From positions 151,579 through 215,578 of the forward strand of contig NZ_WSTC01000004.1 in the NCBI RefSeq assembly GCF_009789195.1: a stretch of DNA of 64,000 bases, written 5' to 3'. Position 1 is the first letter of the stretch; each line of letters opens with the position of its first letter. This DNA comes from Paenibacillus sp. MMS18-CY102 (GTDB lineage Bacteria; Bacillota; Bacilli; Paenibacillales; Paenibacillaceae). Both the position numbers and the translations under genes were made by a program. Below the pieces are notes generated by a model, which was not told where the DNA came from, did not search any database, and worked only from the letters and a program-made list of their open reading frames with translations. Below are positions 33,185 to 41,624 of the stretch, one piece after another.

Positions 33185-34204
33185 ATGAACCATTATTTCA
33201 AAAGCCCCGGCCTCAAGGCCGCTTTCCTCGCCCTCGGCGTCGCCTTGCTGCTGCTCGCAGCAGCGGCAAGCCTGCTGCTTGGAGGCAAATCATACACGCC
33301 ATCGCAAGCATACGAAGCATTCACACAATTCGATGGCTCGAATCAGCATCTCATTATTCGTAATGTGAAGCTGCCCCGTATGGCGGTCGCGGCATTGGTA
33401 GGCGCAAGCTTAGCTGTCGCAGGAGCATTCATGCAGGCGATGACGCGCAATCCGCTCGCCTCGCCGTCTGTCATGGGCATAAACGCGGGAGCAGCGCTGG
33501 CCGTCGTTATTGCACTAGCAGCGGCAGGCAGCGTTTTCTCCAGCTCGCAGCTCATTCTCATTGCTTTCGTTGGCGCAGCGGTTACGGCTTTCGCCGTCTT
33601 CACGCTCGGCAACGTTGGCAAGAGCCAAGGCGAAACGCCGATTCGGGTGACGCTCGCCGGGTCAGCGGTTGCTGCCTTCGCGTCCGCATGGACGTCTGGC
33701 ATTTTGCTCAAACAGGATAAAATGCTCGACGACATTCTCCTATGGCTCGTCGGCTCCGTCTCGGGGCGGGACATGCATCATCTAACGGCAATTTTGCCAT
33801 ACACGCTGATCGGGTTATTCGGCTCGCTGCTGATGGCCAAGTCCGTTAACATTCTAAGCATGGGCGAGGATACGGCACGCAGTCTCGGGCAACGCATCGG
33901 GCTCGTTCGGTTTTTGCTGGCTGTGCTCATCGTGCTGCTCGCCGGTTCATCTGTCGCGATCGCCGGCCCTATCGCTTTCGTCGGCGTCATTATCCCGCAT
34001 CTAAGCCGGTTCCTGGTTGGCCATGATTACCGCTGGATCATCCCGTATTGCATCGTGCTCGGCGGCATCCTGCTGCTGGTCGCGGACACGTTCAGCCGAT
34101 TTATTTTGCAGCCAGAGGAACTGCCTGTCGGCGTAGCGACTGCGCTTGTCGGCGTTCCATTCTTCATCTATGTCGCGAGAAGGAGAAGCTATGCGCAATC
34201 TTAA
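33185..34204 (+). CDS. Iron-siderophore ABC transporter permease (FecCD family), first subunit
   Basis: ATG 33185 follows GGAG by 10 bases and gives a 339-residue polytopic protein. FecCD motifs are clear: RNVKLPRMAVAALVGASLAVAGAFMQAMTRNPLASPSVMGINAGAA, the cytosolic EAA-like loop around LGQRIG, and IAGPIAFVGVIIPHLSRFLVGHDYRWIIP. It forms the transmembrane channel with the next gene, whose start lies 14 bases inside this one. Its layout matches YfiZ of the YfiYZ-YfhA system. Confidence 0.92.
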   Translation: MNHYFKSPGLKAAFLALGVALLLLAAAASLLLGGKSYTPSQAYEAFTQFDGSNQHLIIRNVKLPRMAVAALVGASLAVAGAFMQAMTRNPLASPSVMGINAGAALAVVIALAAAGSVFSSSQLILIAFVGAAVTAFAVFTLGNVGKSQGETPIRVTLAGSAVAAFASAWTSGILLKQDKMLDDILLWLVGSVSGRDMHHLTAILPYTLIGLFGSLLMAKSVNILSMGEDTARSLGQRIGLVRFLLAVLIVLLAGSSVAIAGPIAFVGVIIPHLSRFLVGHDYRWIIPYCIVLGGILLLVADTFSRFILQPEELPVGVATALVGVPFFIYVARRRSYAQS

Positions 34205-35192
34205 ATTCACCACGATGGTCTCGCTGTTAACGGTTGCCGTCTTCGCCGCTGTCGTCGTCTGTACCGCCATCGGCAGTACGTATATTCCAGTTGGGCGCGT
34301 TGCGCTAACGCTGTTTGGGCTAGGCGATGACCAATCGTCGCTCATCATATTGAAGCTTAGGCTTCCGCGCGTGCTGCTCGCCGTGTTGGTTGGCGCATCG
34401 CTCGCTGCCGCTGGCGCTATCCTGCAGGGGCTCGTCCGCAACCCGCTTGCATCGCCGGATCTGGTCGGGATTTCTGGTGGCGCAACGGTTGCGTCGATCC
34501 TGTTCCTAACGTTCTCAGCCGGCCGGTTCAGCATTCAATGGATCCCGCTCGTCGCGATCGCTGGCGCATTCATTACCGCTGCGATCAACTACGTAGCTGC
34601 TTGGCGCAAAGGCGTTTCCCCGCTCCGGTTCGTCCTCATCGGCATTTCGCTGGCCACGGCGATGAGTGCGCTGACGACATTCGCGCTAAAGACGGGACCC
34701 GCTTATCTCGCCGTCCAAGCGCTTGGCTGGATGACCGGCACGCTGTACGGCTCATCCTGGATGCATGTGTGGACACTCATGCCTTGGGCGATCGGCATGC
34801 TCTTCTTGAGCATCTTCCTATCCCGTTATTTGAATGTGCTGGAGCTCGGCGATGAACTTGCCGTCGGCATCGGCACGCCGGTGCAGCGCACTCGGCTGCT
34901 GATGCTCGCGCTTAGCGTCGGCTTAACGGGCGCTGCGGTCGGCATGGCTGGCGGCGTCGGCTTCATCGGCTTGATGGCGCCGCACATCGCGCGCCGGATC
35001 GTCGGCCCTAAATATGGCCGGCTGATTCCGATCGCCGCACTAGTCGGCGCTCTGCTGCTGCTCGTCGCCGATCTCGCCGGACGCACGCTGTTTCTGCCGG
35101 GCGACATTCCCGCGGGCGTATTCACCGCCGCAATCGGCGCACCTTTCTTCCTTTATCTGCTGCTCGCTAAACGTGGCGGCATTCGAGGCTAA
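34191..35192 (+). CDS. Iron-siderophore ABC transporter permease (FecCD family), second subunit
   Basis: ATG 34191 is 5 bases after AAGGAG and overlaps the first permease gene by 14 bases. The 333-residue membrane protein has LKLRLPRVLLAVLVGASLAAAGAILQGLVRNPLASPDLVGISGGA near the N-terminus and MAGGVGFIGLMAPHIARRIVGPKYGRLIP near the C-terminus. This is the paired FecCD pattern of a heterodimeric channel (YfhA-like). A terminator follows ten bases after the stop codon. Confidence 0.92.
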   Translation: MRNLKFTTMVSLLTVAVFAAVVVCTAIGSTYIPVGRVALTLFGLGDDQSSLIILKLRLPRVLLAVLVGASLAAAGAILQGLVRNPLASPDLVGISGGATVASILFLTFSAGRFSIQWIPLVAIAGAFITAAINYVAAWRKGVSPLRFVLIGISLATAMSALTTFALKTGPAYLAVQALGWMTGTLYGSSWMHVWTLMPWAIGMLFLSIFLSRYLNVLELGDELAVGIGTPVQRTRLLMLALSVGLTGAAVGMAGGVGFIGLMAPHIARRIVGPKYGRLIPIAALVGALLLLVADLAGRTLFLPGDIPAGVFTAAIGAPFFLYLLLAKRGGIRG

Positions 35193-35201
35193 GCTTCTTA
35201 A

Positions 35202-35248
35202 CAAAAAGGCATTCCACCATGCGCTTATGCGCTGGGGAATGCCTTTTT
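35202..35248 (+). terminator. Terminator of the permease operon
   Basis: AAAAAGGCATTCC pairs with GGAATGCCTTTTT around a loop that itself contains GCGCTTATGCGC. The T tract follows on the plus strand. Confidence 0.85.
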
Positions 35249-35259
35249 GTTGTTTATCA

Positions 35260-35340
35260 TAAGGCAGATAAACCTGCCTTATTCGCAGGCTTATCGCCGT
35301 TCTGCCCACATAAGGCAGATAAACCTGCCTTATTCGCAGG
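35260..35340. repeat. Intergenic palindromes, family B, two copies
   Basis: Two copies of ATAAGGCAGATAAACCTGCC followed by TTATTCGCAGG, about 50 bases apart. The stem is AAGGCAG/CTGCCTT where the other loci have AGGGCAG/CTGCCCT, so a stem pair has changed on both sides. Confidence 0.85.
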
Positions 35341-35361
35341 TCTTCCGCCGTTCCCTCCTGC

Positions 35362-35832
35362 TCAAAGCAGCCGGCGATACCGTTGCATCATCGCCAGCCG
35401 CCAAGGGACCAGCATGCCAAACGCCAGCAAGAAGAACAATGCGCCAGTCTGCGGGACGCTGACGTAATGCTCCACGACATCGTGAAGGGCAATGCGCGCG
35501 ATGAATAGCCCAATGATGATATAAACAAACAAACGCGAGCGGCGAAGGAACACCTGGTCGCCCACCCGTTCGAAATTCGACGTAACAATAAGCGGCGGCG
35601 CAAACAGAAGCATTCCCGCAGCCAGCGCTACGAGCGCCCATGGGAATGGCACGCGCGTGAGCGGTGATATAAACATAAGAAAACCCGTCGACATGCCGAG
35701 CGGCGGCATAATGATTTTGCGCAGTGTCGTCGGCTGCTTCGATGCTCTCATCCTGACCATAATGACCGCCGCGCCTACGACGATTGACATAATTAACGAT
35801 CCATACTTAATCAACTGTGCCGATGCCAACAA
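35362..35832 (-). CDS. CcdC-like membrane protein
   Basis: This 156-residue protein has about five hydrophobic segments. It matches the CcdC pattern: TLRKIIMPPLGMSTGFLMFISPLTRVPFPWALVALAAG, then VTSNFERVGDQVFLRRSRLFVYIIIGLFIARI, then FFLLAFGMLVPWRLAMMQRYRRL. In B. subtilis the homologous gene lies in the cytochrome c biogenesis ccdA region but its precise job is not established. Here it stands alone. Confidence 0.85.
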   Translation of the reverse strand: MLASAQLIKYGSLIMSIVVGAAVIMVRMRASKQPTTLRKIIMPPLGMSTGFLMFISPLTRVPFPWALVALAAGMLLFAPPLIVTSNFERVGDQVFLRRSRLFVYIIIGLFIARIALHDVVEHYVSVPQTGALFFLLAFGMLVPWRLAMMQRYRRLL

Positions 35833-35941
35833 CGCTGACTCCCCTCTCCGCTTGCGAACGAACTAGCCCGATTTGCACGAATAAAATTATCGTACTTGAA
35901 AATTTCGCGCGCCGCAAGGGAGTGGCACTGCTTGGCGTGCG

Positions 35942-37867
35942 TTACTGCCCAATCACCTCAAACGCCTTCTGCAGCAGCACAAATGTCTGCTCATAGGTCA
36001 GTACGCCCTTCGGCTTAAACTGGTTATAGCCTGTACCGTCCATCAAGGACAAGGCAACTGCCTTATAGACATTGTCCTTCGCCCAAGGCGCAATGCGCTT
36101 GTCATCCTCGAACAGCTGTGCCTTGCCCGCTCCGCCCGCAGCAGCCTCACCATCGCTTTGCCCTGTCAATTGGCTAAGCCTATTGTACAGGTTCATCAAC
36201 AGCGTCGCCGCCTGTTCCCGCGTGATGGTTTCGTAAGGCGAAAAGACGTTCGGCGAGGTGCCTTTTATAATCCCATTCCGATTCGCCCATGTTACGCGCC
36301 AATCATCAACGTCACGGAACGGCGACTTGCCGTATGCAACGTCATCGCTATAAAGATTGTTGTCCATAATCGTCTCTGCCATCTGGACAGCTAACCCGGT
36401 AAAATCATACCGCGTTATCGCTTTTTGATACGAATGGTCGTACGTGCGGCTGATTAAACCGTTGCTCTTGGCCAACGTGTAGTCTTCGACTGCCCATTTG
36501 CTCACCCGGTCAGCCGGATCGGCATCCACTACGCGGATATTGACAGTGCTGACGCTTCCCAAATACTCGTCCACAGAAACCCAAGTATCCCCTTTGCCCA
36601 CCGCTCGAATGTTGCCCTTGCTATCTACGGCCGCAACCCCGGCATTGCCGCTAAGGAACGTGTTCCCCGTTTGTTGGGCACCGGTCCGCATGCCTAACTG
36701 GAGCGTCTCCCCCTTGCGAAGCTGAATCGCATAACGGGTAATAGGATCCGGCAACAAATTAAAGAAAGTTGTTTTGTAATCAATCGACGCTTCTTGGCCG
36801 CCTAGCGTGTATACCCCACTAATATGTACACGGAATGTATCATCCGAACCGAACTTCCCGATGCCATCTGGACGGAAAATGACTGCAAACGGTACCCCAA
36901 ATCCGCTAGTCTCAACATTGAAAAACTCTCCGTTTGCATTACGGTCCGCTTGGTCCAATGTCCATGACTTGCCATCACGCTCGCGCGTCAGCTGTACGCG
37001 AATAGAGGAAGTTTTGGCTTTATCATAACGGCTCGGATTTAGCGACACCGACCATGCGTCTGCCGGGGCAAACACTTCCTCTGGGAAATAGCCCGCCGAT
37101 GGCCACGCGATATAATCGTAGCTGAACTCGGAGTTGTCGCGGTCCCGGTTAAATGCGTACATGGATGCGTATGGTGGCGAGTAATCCGCACTGCCAGAAG
37201 CGTATACCATGCCGAACATCGTCTTCTTCATCGCAGGATTCAAAATCCATCGGCGATGCCCGACCCTGCCGATGTTGCTGGGATCGCTGTCCGACATGTA
37301 GCCTAGCACATTATCATAAAATGTCGGGCTGCCTTTGAACAAATTGCTGGAACTTGTTCCCGCTTGCCCTAGCTCGAATATTGCCTGTTCCATGTCCGCA
37401 GGCTTGCTCGGGTAATGCGTCAACTGATTATTCACAGCATTGACTAGTGCAGCTGTCTGCTGCTGTTGCTCCAGCGTCCAGTCCGCGGTCAAATCATTAG
37501 GCAAACCCGCTAAGTAACGTACGAAATTCGCGGCATTAATGCCGTCTTCAATATAAGCTGGCTTTAACTTTCCAGCGTCATAAGGGGCAGTCAGCTTCGG
37601 CTGCTCCGCATAAATGCTCGTGGATGGCATATAAGAGCGGCCCGTAGCCATTGGCCGATCCTGTAGCCATTGGCCGACAATTTGCTGCTTCGTGCGGCCA
37701 GCGGTTGCCTGCTGGACATCGTGCGCTGCTGCATGTACCGGAGAGCCTGCCGTTGTCGTCGCTGGCGCGAACAGCAAACAAGCGAGCAGGAGCTTCCACG
37801 GCTTGTTTAATAAGCTTATCACAGAAGTCTGAACATCCTTTCGATGGGTCCGAATATCGGTCCTCAT
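35942..37867 (-). CDS. Surface protein with CAP domain and C-terminal SLH domains
   Basis: After a signal peptide (NKPWKLLLACLLFAP..., ending near VHA) comes a CAP/SCP-like region (INAANFVRYLAGL, SNLFKGSPTFYDNVLGYMSDSDPSNIGRVGHRRWILNP). A Big-2-like domain follows (LRKGETLQLGM...VDSKGNIRAVGKGDTWVSV), then three SLH motifs: SKWAVEDYTLAKSNGLI, FRDVDDWRVTWANRNGIIKG, and FEDDKRIAPWAKDNVYKAVALSLMDG. SLH domains bind pyruvylated wall polymer, so the protein sits on the cell surface. The start is uncertain. TTG 37936 has no ribosome site, GTG 37822 gives the neatest signal peptide, and ATG 37867 is used because it is linked by ATGA overlaps to two upstream mini-frames behind AGGAGG. Confidence 0.85.
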   Translation of the reverse strand: MRTDIRTHRKDVQTSVISLLNKPWKLLLACLLFAPATTTAGSPVHAAAHDVQQATAGRTKQQIVGQWLQDRPMATGRSYMPSTSIYAEQPKLTAPYDAGKLKPAYIEDGINAANFVRYLAGLPNDLTADWTLEQQQQTAALVNAVNNQLTHYPSKPADMEQAIFELGQAGTSSSNLFKGSPTFYDNVLGYMSDSDPSNIGRVGHRRWILNPAMKKTMFGMVYASGSADYSPPYASMYAFNRDRDNSEFSYDYIAWPSAGYFPEEVFAPADAWSVSLNPSRYDKAKTSSIRVQLTRERDGKSWTLDQADRNANGEFFNVETSGFGVPFAVIFRPDGIGKFGSDDTFRVHISGVYTLGGQEASIDYKTTFFNLLPDPITRYAIQLRKGETLQLGMRTGAQQTGNTFLSGNAGVAAVDSKGNIRAVGKGDTWVSVDEYLGSVSTVNIRVVDADPADRVSKWAVEDYTLAKSNGLISRTYDHSYQKAITRYDFTGLAVQMAETIMDNNLYSDDVAYGKSPFRDVDDWRVTWANRNGIIKGTSPNVFSPYETITREQAATLLMNLYNRLSQLTGQSDGEAAAGGAGKAQLFEDDKRIAPWAKDNVYKAVALSLMDGTGYNQFKPKGVLTYEQTFVLLQKAFEVIGQ

Positions 37868-37983
37868 CCTAATCGTATTACTGCTCTCATTCGACAGTAG
37901 CAGCCATTTTCCTCCTAGAGGCTTCCAATTTTTCAACTAGTATTCGTTAGCGATAACCAGCTTTCAGCAGATGGCCGCATAGC

Positions 37984-38014
37984 AAAAAGCGGCACAGGAA
38001 GCTCCTGCACCGCT
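37984..38014 (-). terminator. Terminator of the catalase gene
   Basis: On the minus strand AGCGGTGCAGGA pairs with TCCTGTGCCGCT around a three-base loop and is followed by TTTTT. Confidence 0.85.
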
Positions 38015-38060
38015 ACTTTGTTACGATTCAATAAATCAATGCGCCAGCGTGTGCTGCCGA

Positions 38061-39515
38061 TTATCCACGTGGCGCATGCCCGCCAAGGTCGACCCCAAGT
38101 GCAGTTGCCAGCTTCGCACCAAGCTCCGCATCTGCGCGGAAGAAGTTGCACACCGCACGCAGCTGCGTCTGCTCCGGCGTCTGCTGCAGCTCGCCGATCA
38201 GATTGCGAACGAGCCATTCTTGCTCATCCTCTGGCAGCGAGCGGTAACGTTCGCCCGCTTGTGTGAAGTCGTCGGTTTTCGTGATTTTCTGCCTTGCAAC
38301 GGACCCTTGCAATGGCGCCGTGCTATCCGCATACGCAGTCGCTTCCTTCGGGCTGGACACATCGCTGTTTGGCTCGTAATTGACTGAAGATGGATCGGGA
38401 TTCATCGCCATCGCACCATCACGCTGATGGTTGCGTGCAGGCGCATACGGGCAATTGACCGGTATGTTCAGATAGTTCGCCCCCAGCCGATACCGCTGTG
38501 TATCTGGGTACGAGAACAGGCGGCCCTGCAGCAGCTTATCCTCAGACGGCTCAATGCCAGGCACAAGCGCGCTCGGGGAGAATGCCGACTGCTCAACTTC
38601 GCCAAAATAGTTGACCGGATTCCGGTTTAACGTCATCGTGCCAACCTTCACAAGCGGGAACTGATCTTCTGGCCACGTCTTCGTTGGATCGAGAGAATCG
38701 AATGGCAGTGAATCCTCCGCTTCCGGCGCGAGCAGCTGAACGTACAGCTCCCACTGCGGGAATCTGCCCAGCTCAATGGAGCCATACAAGTCACGCGTCG
38801 CGTGGCTGAAGTCACGAGCCTGCATCTCCGCCGCTTCCTCCGGCGTGAAGTTTACGACGCCCTGCTTCGATTTCCAGTGATATTTGACATACGTCATCTT
38901 CCCTTCCGCATTAATCCACTTAAACGCATGGACGCTGAATCCATCCATCTGCCGATAGTTCGCAGGCGTGCCAGCGTTGGAGAACAGCCAGGTCAGCATA
39001 TGCGTCGACTCCGGCGTCAACGTCATGAAGTCCCAATATCGGCTTGGCGTCTGAAGGTTCGTGTCAGGCGAAGGCTTCAGCGCATGCACCATGTCCGGAA
39101 ACTTGATCGCATCGCGGATAAAGAAGACCGGCAAGTGGTTGCCCACGATGTCGTAGTTGCCCTCCTGCGTGTACAGCTTGACAGCGAAGCCTCGCGGATC
39201 TCGCGATGTTTCCGGTGACCCTTGGCCATGAATTACGGTCGAGAAGCGGACAAACACGGGCGTCTCTTGCCCTGCATTTTGCACAAAATGCGCTTTCGTA
39301 TGGGCCGCCATCGAGTGCTCCGTCACGAATACGCCGTGTGCGCCCGCCCCTCGTGCATGCACGACCCGCTCAGGGATGCGCTCCCGATCAAAGTGTGCGA
39401 GCTTCTCGATCAGATGGTAATCCTCCAGTACAGTCGGCCCTCGCTGCCCCGCCGTCCGGCTATTCTGGTTGTCTCCTACTGGCGCCCCTTGGTTCGTTGT
39501 CAAATGATCGCTCAT
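38061..39515 (-). CDS. katA: Monofunctional haem catalase
   Basis: ATG 39515 lies 9 bases after AGGAG; an ATG two codons earlier is too close to the site. The 484-residue clade 3-sized catalase has the distal histidine in ERVVHARGAGAHG (His53), the active-site asparagine in YDIVGNHLPVFFIRD, and the proximal haem ligand tyrosine in GRLFSYPDTQRYRLG. It dismutates hydrogen peroxide in the cytosol. A PerR-like box overlaps the likely promoter and perR itself is about 1 kb upstream on the same strand, so peroxide induction through PerR is expected. Confidence 0.96.
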   Translation of the reverse strand: MSDHLTTNQGAPVGDNQNSRTAGQRGPTVLEDYHLIEKLAHFDRERIPERVVHARGAGAHGVFVTEHSMAAHTKAHFVQNAGQETPVFVRFSTVIHGQGSPETSRDPRGFAVKLYTQEGNYDIVGNHLPVFFIRDAIKFPDMVHALKPSPDTNLQTPSRYWDFMTLTPESTHMLTWLFSNAGTPANYRQMDGFSVHAFKWINAEGKMTYVKYHWKSKQGVVNFTPEEAAEMQARDFSHATRDLYGSIELGRFPQWELYVQLLAPEAEDSLPFDSLDPTKTWPEDQFPLVKVGTMTLNRNPVNYFGEVEQSAFSPSALVPGIEPSEDKLLQGRLFSYPDTQRYRLGANYLNIPVNCPYAPARNHQRDGAMAMNPDPSSVNYEPNSDVSSPKEATAYADSTAPLQGSVARQKITKTDDFTQAGERYRSLPEDEQEWLVRNLIGELQQTPEQTQLRAVCNFFRADAELGAKLATALGVDLGGHAPRG

Positions 39516-39591
39516 CGTCATCTTCTCCTCTCGTTTCGCTAACGGTTATGCGGCAATGCGGCCGCTTATTCGCCCTAACCTCGTTTTAGAT

Positions 39592-39606
39592 TTAGACTTC
39601 TTCTAA
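39592..39606. promoter_or_regulatory. Putative PerR box upstream of katA
   Basis: TTAGACTTCTTCTAA matches the PerR consensus TTATAAT-N-ATTATAA at 10 of 14 positions and keeps the TTA/TAA ends. It lies between TTGAAT and TAAAAC, which are spaced by 17 bases as possible -35 and -10 elements for katA. Confidence 0.55.
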
Positions 39607-39701
39607 TTCAAGTATAGAACGGCGCCCTATGCACTGCATGAGCCTGCTATTAACGTCCGATGAAGATCGGATGAAGCTTTCATGATGGGCGTAAAAGGCC
39701 A

Positions 39702-39738
39702 TAAAAAAAGCGCCGCTCCGTCAAACGGAAACGGCGCT
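39702..39738 (-). terminator. Terminator of the perR/winged-helix unit
   Basis: On the minus strand AGCGCCG pairs with CGGCGCT around a loop containing the small CCGT/ACGG stem, followed by seven T residues. Its 5' arm overlaps the last codons of the regulator gene. Confidence 0.82.
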
Positions 39739-40554
39739 CGCTGGCGCAGCATATCTGGCCGGTTGGCCCGGCCCTTCATCGGCTAAACGGTAACCCGCTC
39801 CACGAACGGTAGCCACATATTTGGGAAAAATGGCGTTGTCGCCAAGTTTTTTGCGCAAGGTTTTGATGTGCACATCAACCGTGTTGCTGTTGCCGAACAT
39901 CGCACAGCCCCAGATGCGTTCCGTAATGGCATCGCGTGTAAGCACGCTGCCATTCGCATCCATGAGCACGCGCAGCAGCTCGTATTCGGTCCGGGTGAGG
40001 CGAAGCTGCCGATTGTCCCGATACACCGCCATCCGCCCCAAATCGATATCCAAATCTTTGAACTGCCGAACGCCGGCTGCTGCTCCTGCGCCTTGGCTGA
40101 TGGGATCGCCGTCCGACGTTGCTGCGGCGCGCACCAAACGGCGGGCATGAAGAAGCGCTTCCCGTGCATGGCCCGGCCATACGAGCATCTCAGCAGGGAC
40201 GCTCGCTGTCAAACAGTCTGCAAGCGTTGGCTCCGAGACGAGAAACAAGGTACGCGACGCCTCAACGCCAGCGTCGATGAGCAGCTGTGCTGCCGCCGCG
40301 ACAGCATCCGCAGCCGCTGTTTGCAGTGGCGACAGGTCGCAGACTAATAACTCGATCGCAAGCTGTGCAACCTGCTCGCGGCTTGGAAGCTGCTGTGATA
40401 GATAGACATCGAATCCATCGTTCATGAGCAGCGTGACGGCTTCTTGAATGCCGGATGGATTTTTGGATACCAGCATCATCCGCCGGTTCGCTTGCTCTGG
40501 GGATTCAGGGATACAGCCGCTGCCTGCCGTTACTCGTTGCTCAAAGCTGAACAT
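39721..40554 (-). CDS. OmpR-type winged-helix regulator with degenerate receiver-like domain
   Basis: ATG 40554 follows AAGGAG and overlaps the 3' end of perR by 25 bases. The 277-residue protein has an N-terminal alpha/beta domain (MMLVSKNPSGIQEAVTLLMNDGFDVYLSQQLPSREQVAQLAIELLVCDLSPLQ). It resembles a receiver but lacks the acidic pair near its start and has only VCDLSP at the phosphoacceptor position. The C-terminal domain is a canonical OmpR winged helix (LTRTEYELLRVLMDANGSVLTRDAITERIWG, NTVDVHIKTLRKKLGD, TVRGAGYRL). No histidine kinase is adjacent. It may be phosphorylation-independent and part of the peroxide response because it is coupled to perR. Confidence 0.8.
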   Translation of the reverse strand: MFSFEQRVTAGSGCIPESPEQANRRMMLVSKNPSGIQEAVTLLMNDGFDVYLSQQLPSREQVAQLAIELLVCDLSPLQTAAADAVAAAAQLLIDAGVEASRTLFLVSEPTLADCLTASVPAEMLVWPGHAREALLHARRLVRAAATSDGDPISQGAGAAAGVRQFKDLDIDLGRMAVYRDNRQLRLTRTEYELLRVLMDANGSVLTRDAITERIWGCAMFGNSNTVDVHIKTLRKKLGDNAIFPKYVATVRGAGYRLADEGPGQPARYAAPASAVSV

Positions 40555-40922
40555 GCCCCGCACACTCCTTCTAGCACCACGGAAGCGTGATGCACGTGAT
40601 AGTTCGTTTCTTGCGCCGCTTCGCCCAGCCACTGGGCTGGCAGCTCCGTCGTGACTTCATCCACGCGCCCGCAGCGCATGCATACGATATGATGATGGTC
40701 TTCCGTTCGCGCGTCATAGCGGGAAGCCGCCTCGCCAAGTTTCAGTTCCTTGACCAGCCCGGCCTCCGTTAAATACCGGAGCGAGTTATATACCGTGCCA
40801 TAGGCGAACGCATAGCCATTCGACCGAAGACGATCCATGACGTCCGCTGCCGTCGGGTGATCATCCGCATGCTGGACAATGTCGAGCACCGCCTTACGTT
40901 GGATTGTCAAATTCAGCTTCAT
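40530..40922 (-). CDS. perR: PerR-type peroxide-responsive Fur-family repressor
   Basis: This 130-residue Fur-family protein has a winged helix (TIQRKAVLDIVQHADDHPTAADVMDRLR, YGTVYNSLRYLTEAGLVKEL). The metal-sensing region SRYDARTEDHHHIVCMRCGRVDEV contains the regulatory His/Asp ligands and first CxxC. The second CxxC, VCGACSAL, near the end completes the structural zinc site. A perfect PerR box 48 bases upstream of the start argues for PerR rather than Fur or Zur and for autoregulation. The next regulator gene overlaps its end and katA follows downstream. Confidence 0.9.
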   Translation of the reverse strand: MKLNLTIQRKAVLDIVQHADDHPTAADVMDRLRSNGYAFAYGTVYNSLRYLTEAGLVKELKLGEAASRYDARTEDHHHIVCMRCGRVDEVTTELPAQWLGEAAQETNYHVHHASVVLEGVCGACSALSNE

Positions 40923-40969
40923 GATTAAGCGCCATCCTCTGCTTGTTAGTAGTTGAACTAAGTCTTAAT

Positions 40970-40984
40970 TTATAATTATTATAA
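40970..40984. promoter_or_regulatory. PerR box, perfect consensus
   Basis: TTATAATTATTATAA equals the B. subtilis PerR consensus at every defined position. It lies in the perR promoter region, close to the divergent Crp/Fnr gene at 41076, and could affect both. Confidence 0.9.
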
Positions 40985-41075
40985 ACTTATAATTAGTTCA
41001 AGTCAATTAGATCAGTTTCGAACCTTCCGCAGAAAAATGTGGATATGCTATGCTAAGAGGCGGAGGTGCTGCATC

Positions 41076-41576
41076 GTGTGGCTTCATCGCAACGAAGTGT
41101 TATTCAGGCAGGGAGAAACCGGTCCCCTGTATCGTATCCAGAGCGGCCTGCTCAAAATCGTGCGCGTCCAAGAGGACGGGCGGCAGCTGCTGCTTAATTT
41201 TATCGTTCCCGGCGAAATGATTCCCCATCATTCACTCATCTCGCCCAAAGCTTATCACGGCACCGCCATCGCGCTCACAGCTTGCCAGGTCGAGCCCGTC
41301 GCTGCCCCCGAGTGGTACGCGCGGCTTGCTGTCGATGCACCCGCAGCGCTAGATGTTGCCCGCCTGCTCCAAACCAAGCTGCGCATGATGCAGGAGCGCA
41401 TCGACCAGCTAGCCATGAACAGCCCGGCAGAGAAGCTGGACGCTTTCCGCCATTGGATCGCTGCTTATTTGCCGCCAGATACGGCAATTACGGATCTGCT
41501 CACGCAAGAGGAAATCGGCCAATTCCTCTCCATCCGCCGCGAAACAGTCAATCGCCTGCTGCGCGGGGAATGCTGA
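41076..41576 (+). CDS. Short Crp/Fnr-family regulator
   Basis: GTG 41076 is 8 bases after GGAGGT. The 166-residue protein has a cyclic-nucleotide-type jelly-roll (NEVLFRQGETGPLYRIQSGLLKIVRVQEDGRQLLLNFIVPGEMI), a dimer helix (LQTKLRMMQERIDQLAMNSPAEKLDAFRHWI) and a helix-turn-helix (LTQEEIGQFLSIRRETVNRLLRG). Family members usually have 220-240 residues; this one lacks the N-terminal 30-40 residues and stops right after the recognition helix, without the wing. No Fe-S cysteine set is visible. It may regulate hmp, which it faces across a repeat array and which carries a Crp/Fnr-type operator. Confidence 0.82.
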   Translation: MWLHRNEVLFRQGETGPLYRIQSGLLKIVRVQEDGRQLLLNFIVPGEMIPHHSLISPKAYHGTAIALTACQVEPVAAPEWYARLAVDAPAALDVARLLQTKLRMMQERIDQLAMNSPAEKLDAFRHWIAAYLPPDTAITDLLTQEEIGQFLSIRRETVNRLLRGEC

Positions 41577-41624
41577 TGCGCAAGGCAGCGAGCGTGGCGG
41601 CAAGACAGTGGCATCCCACTGTGC

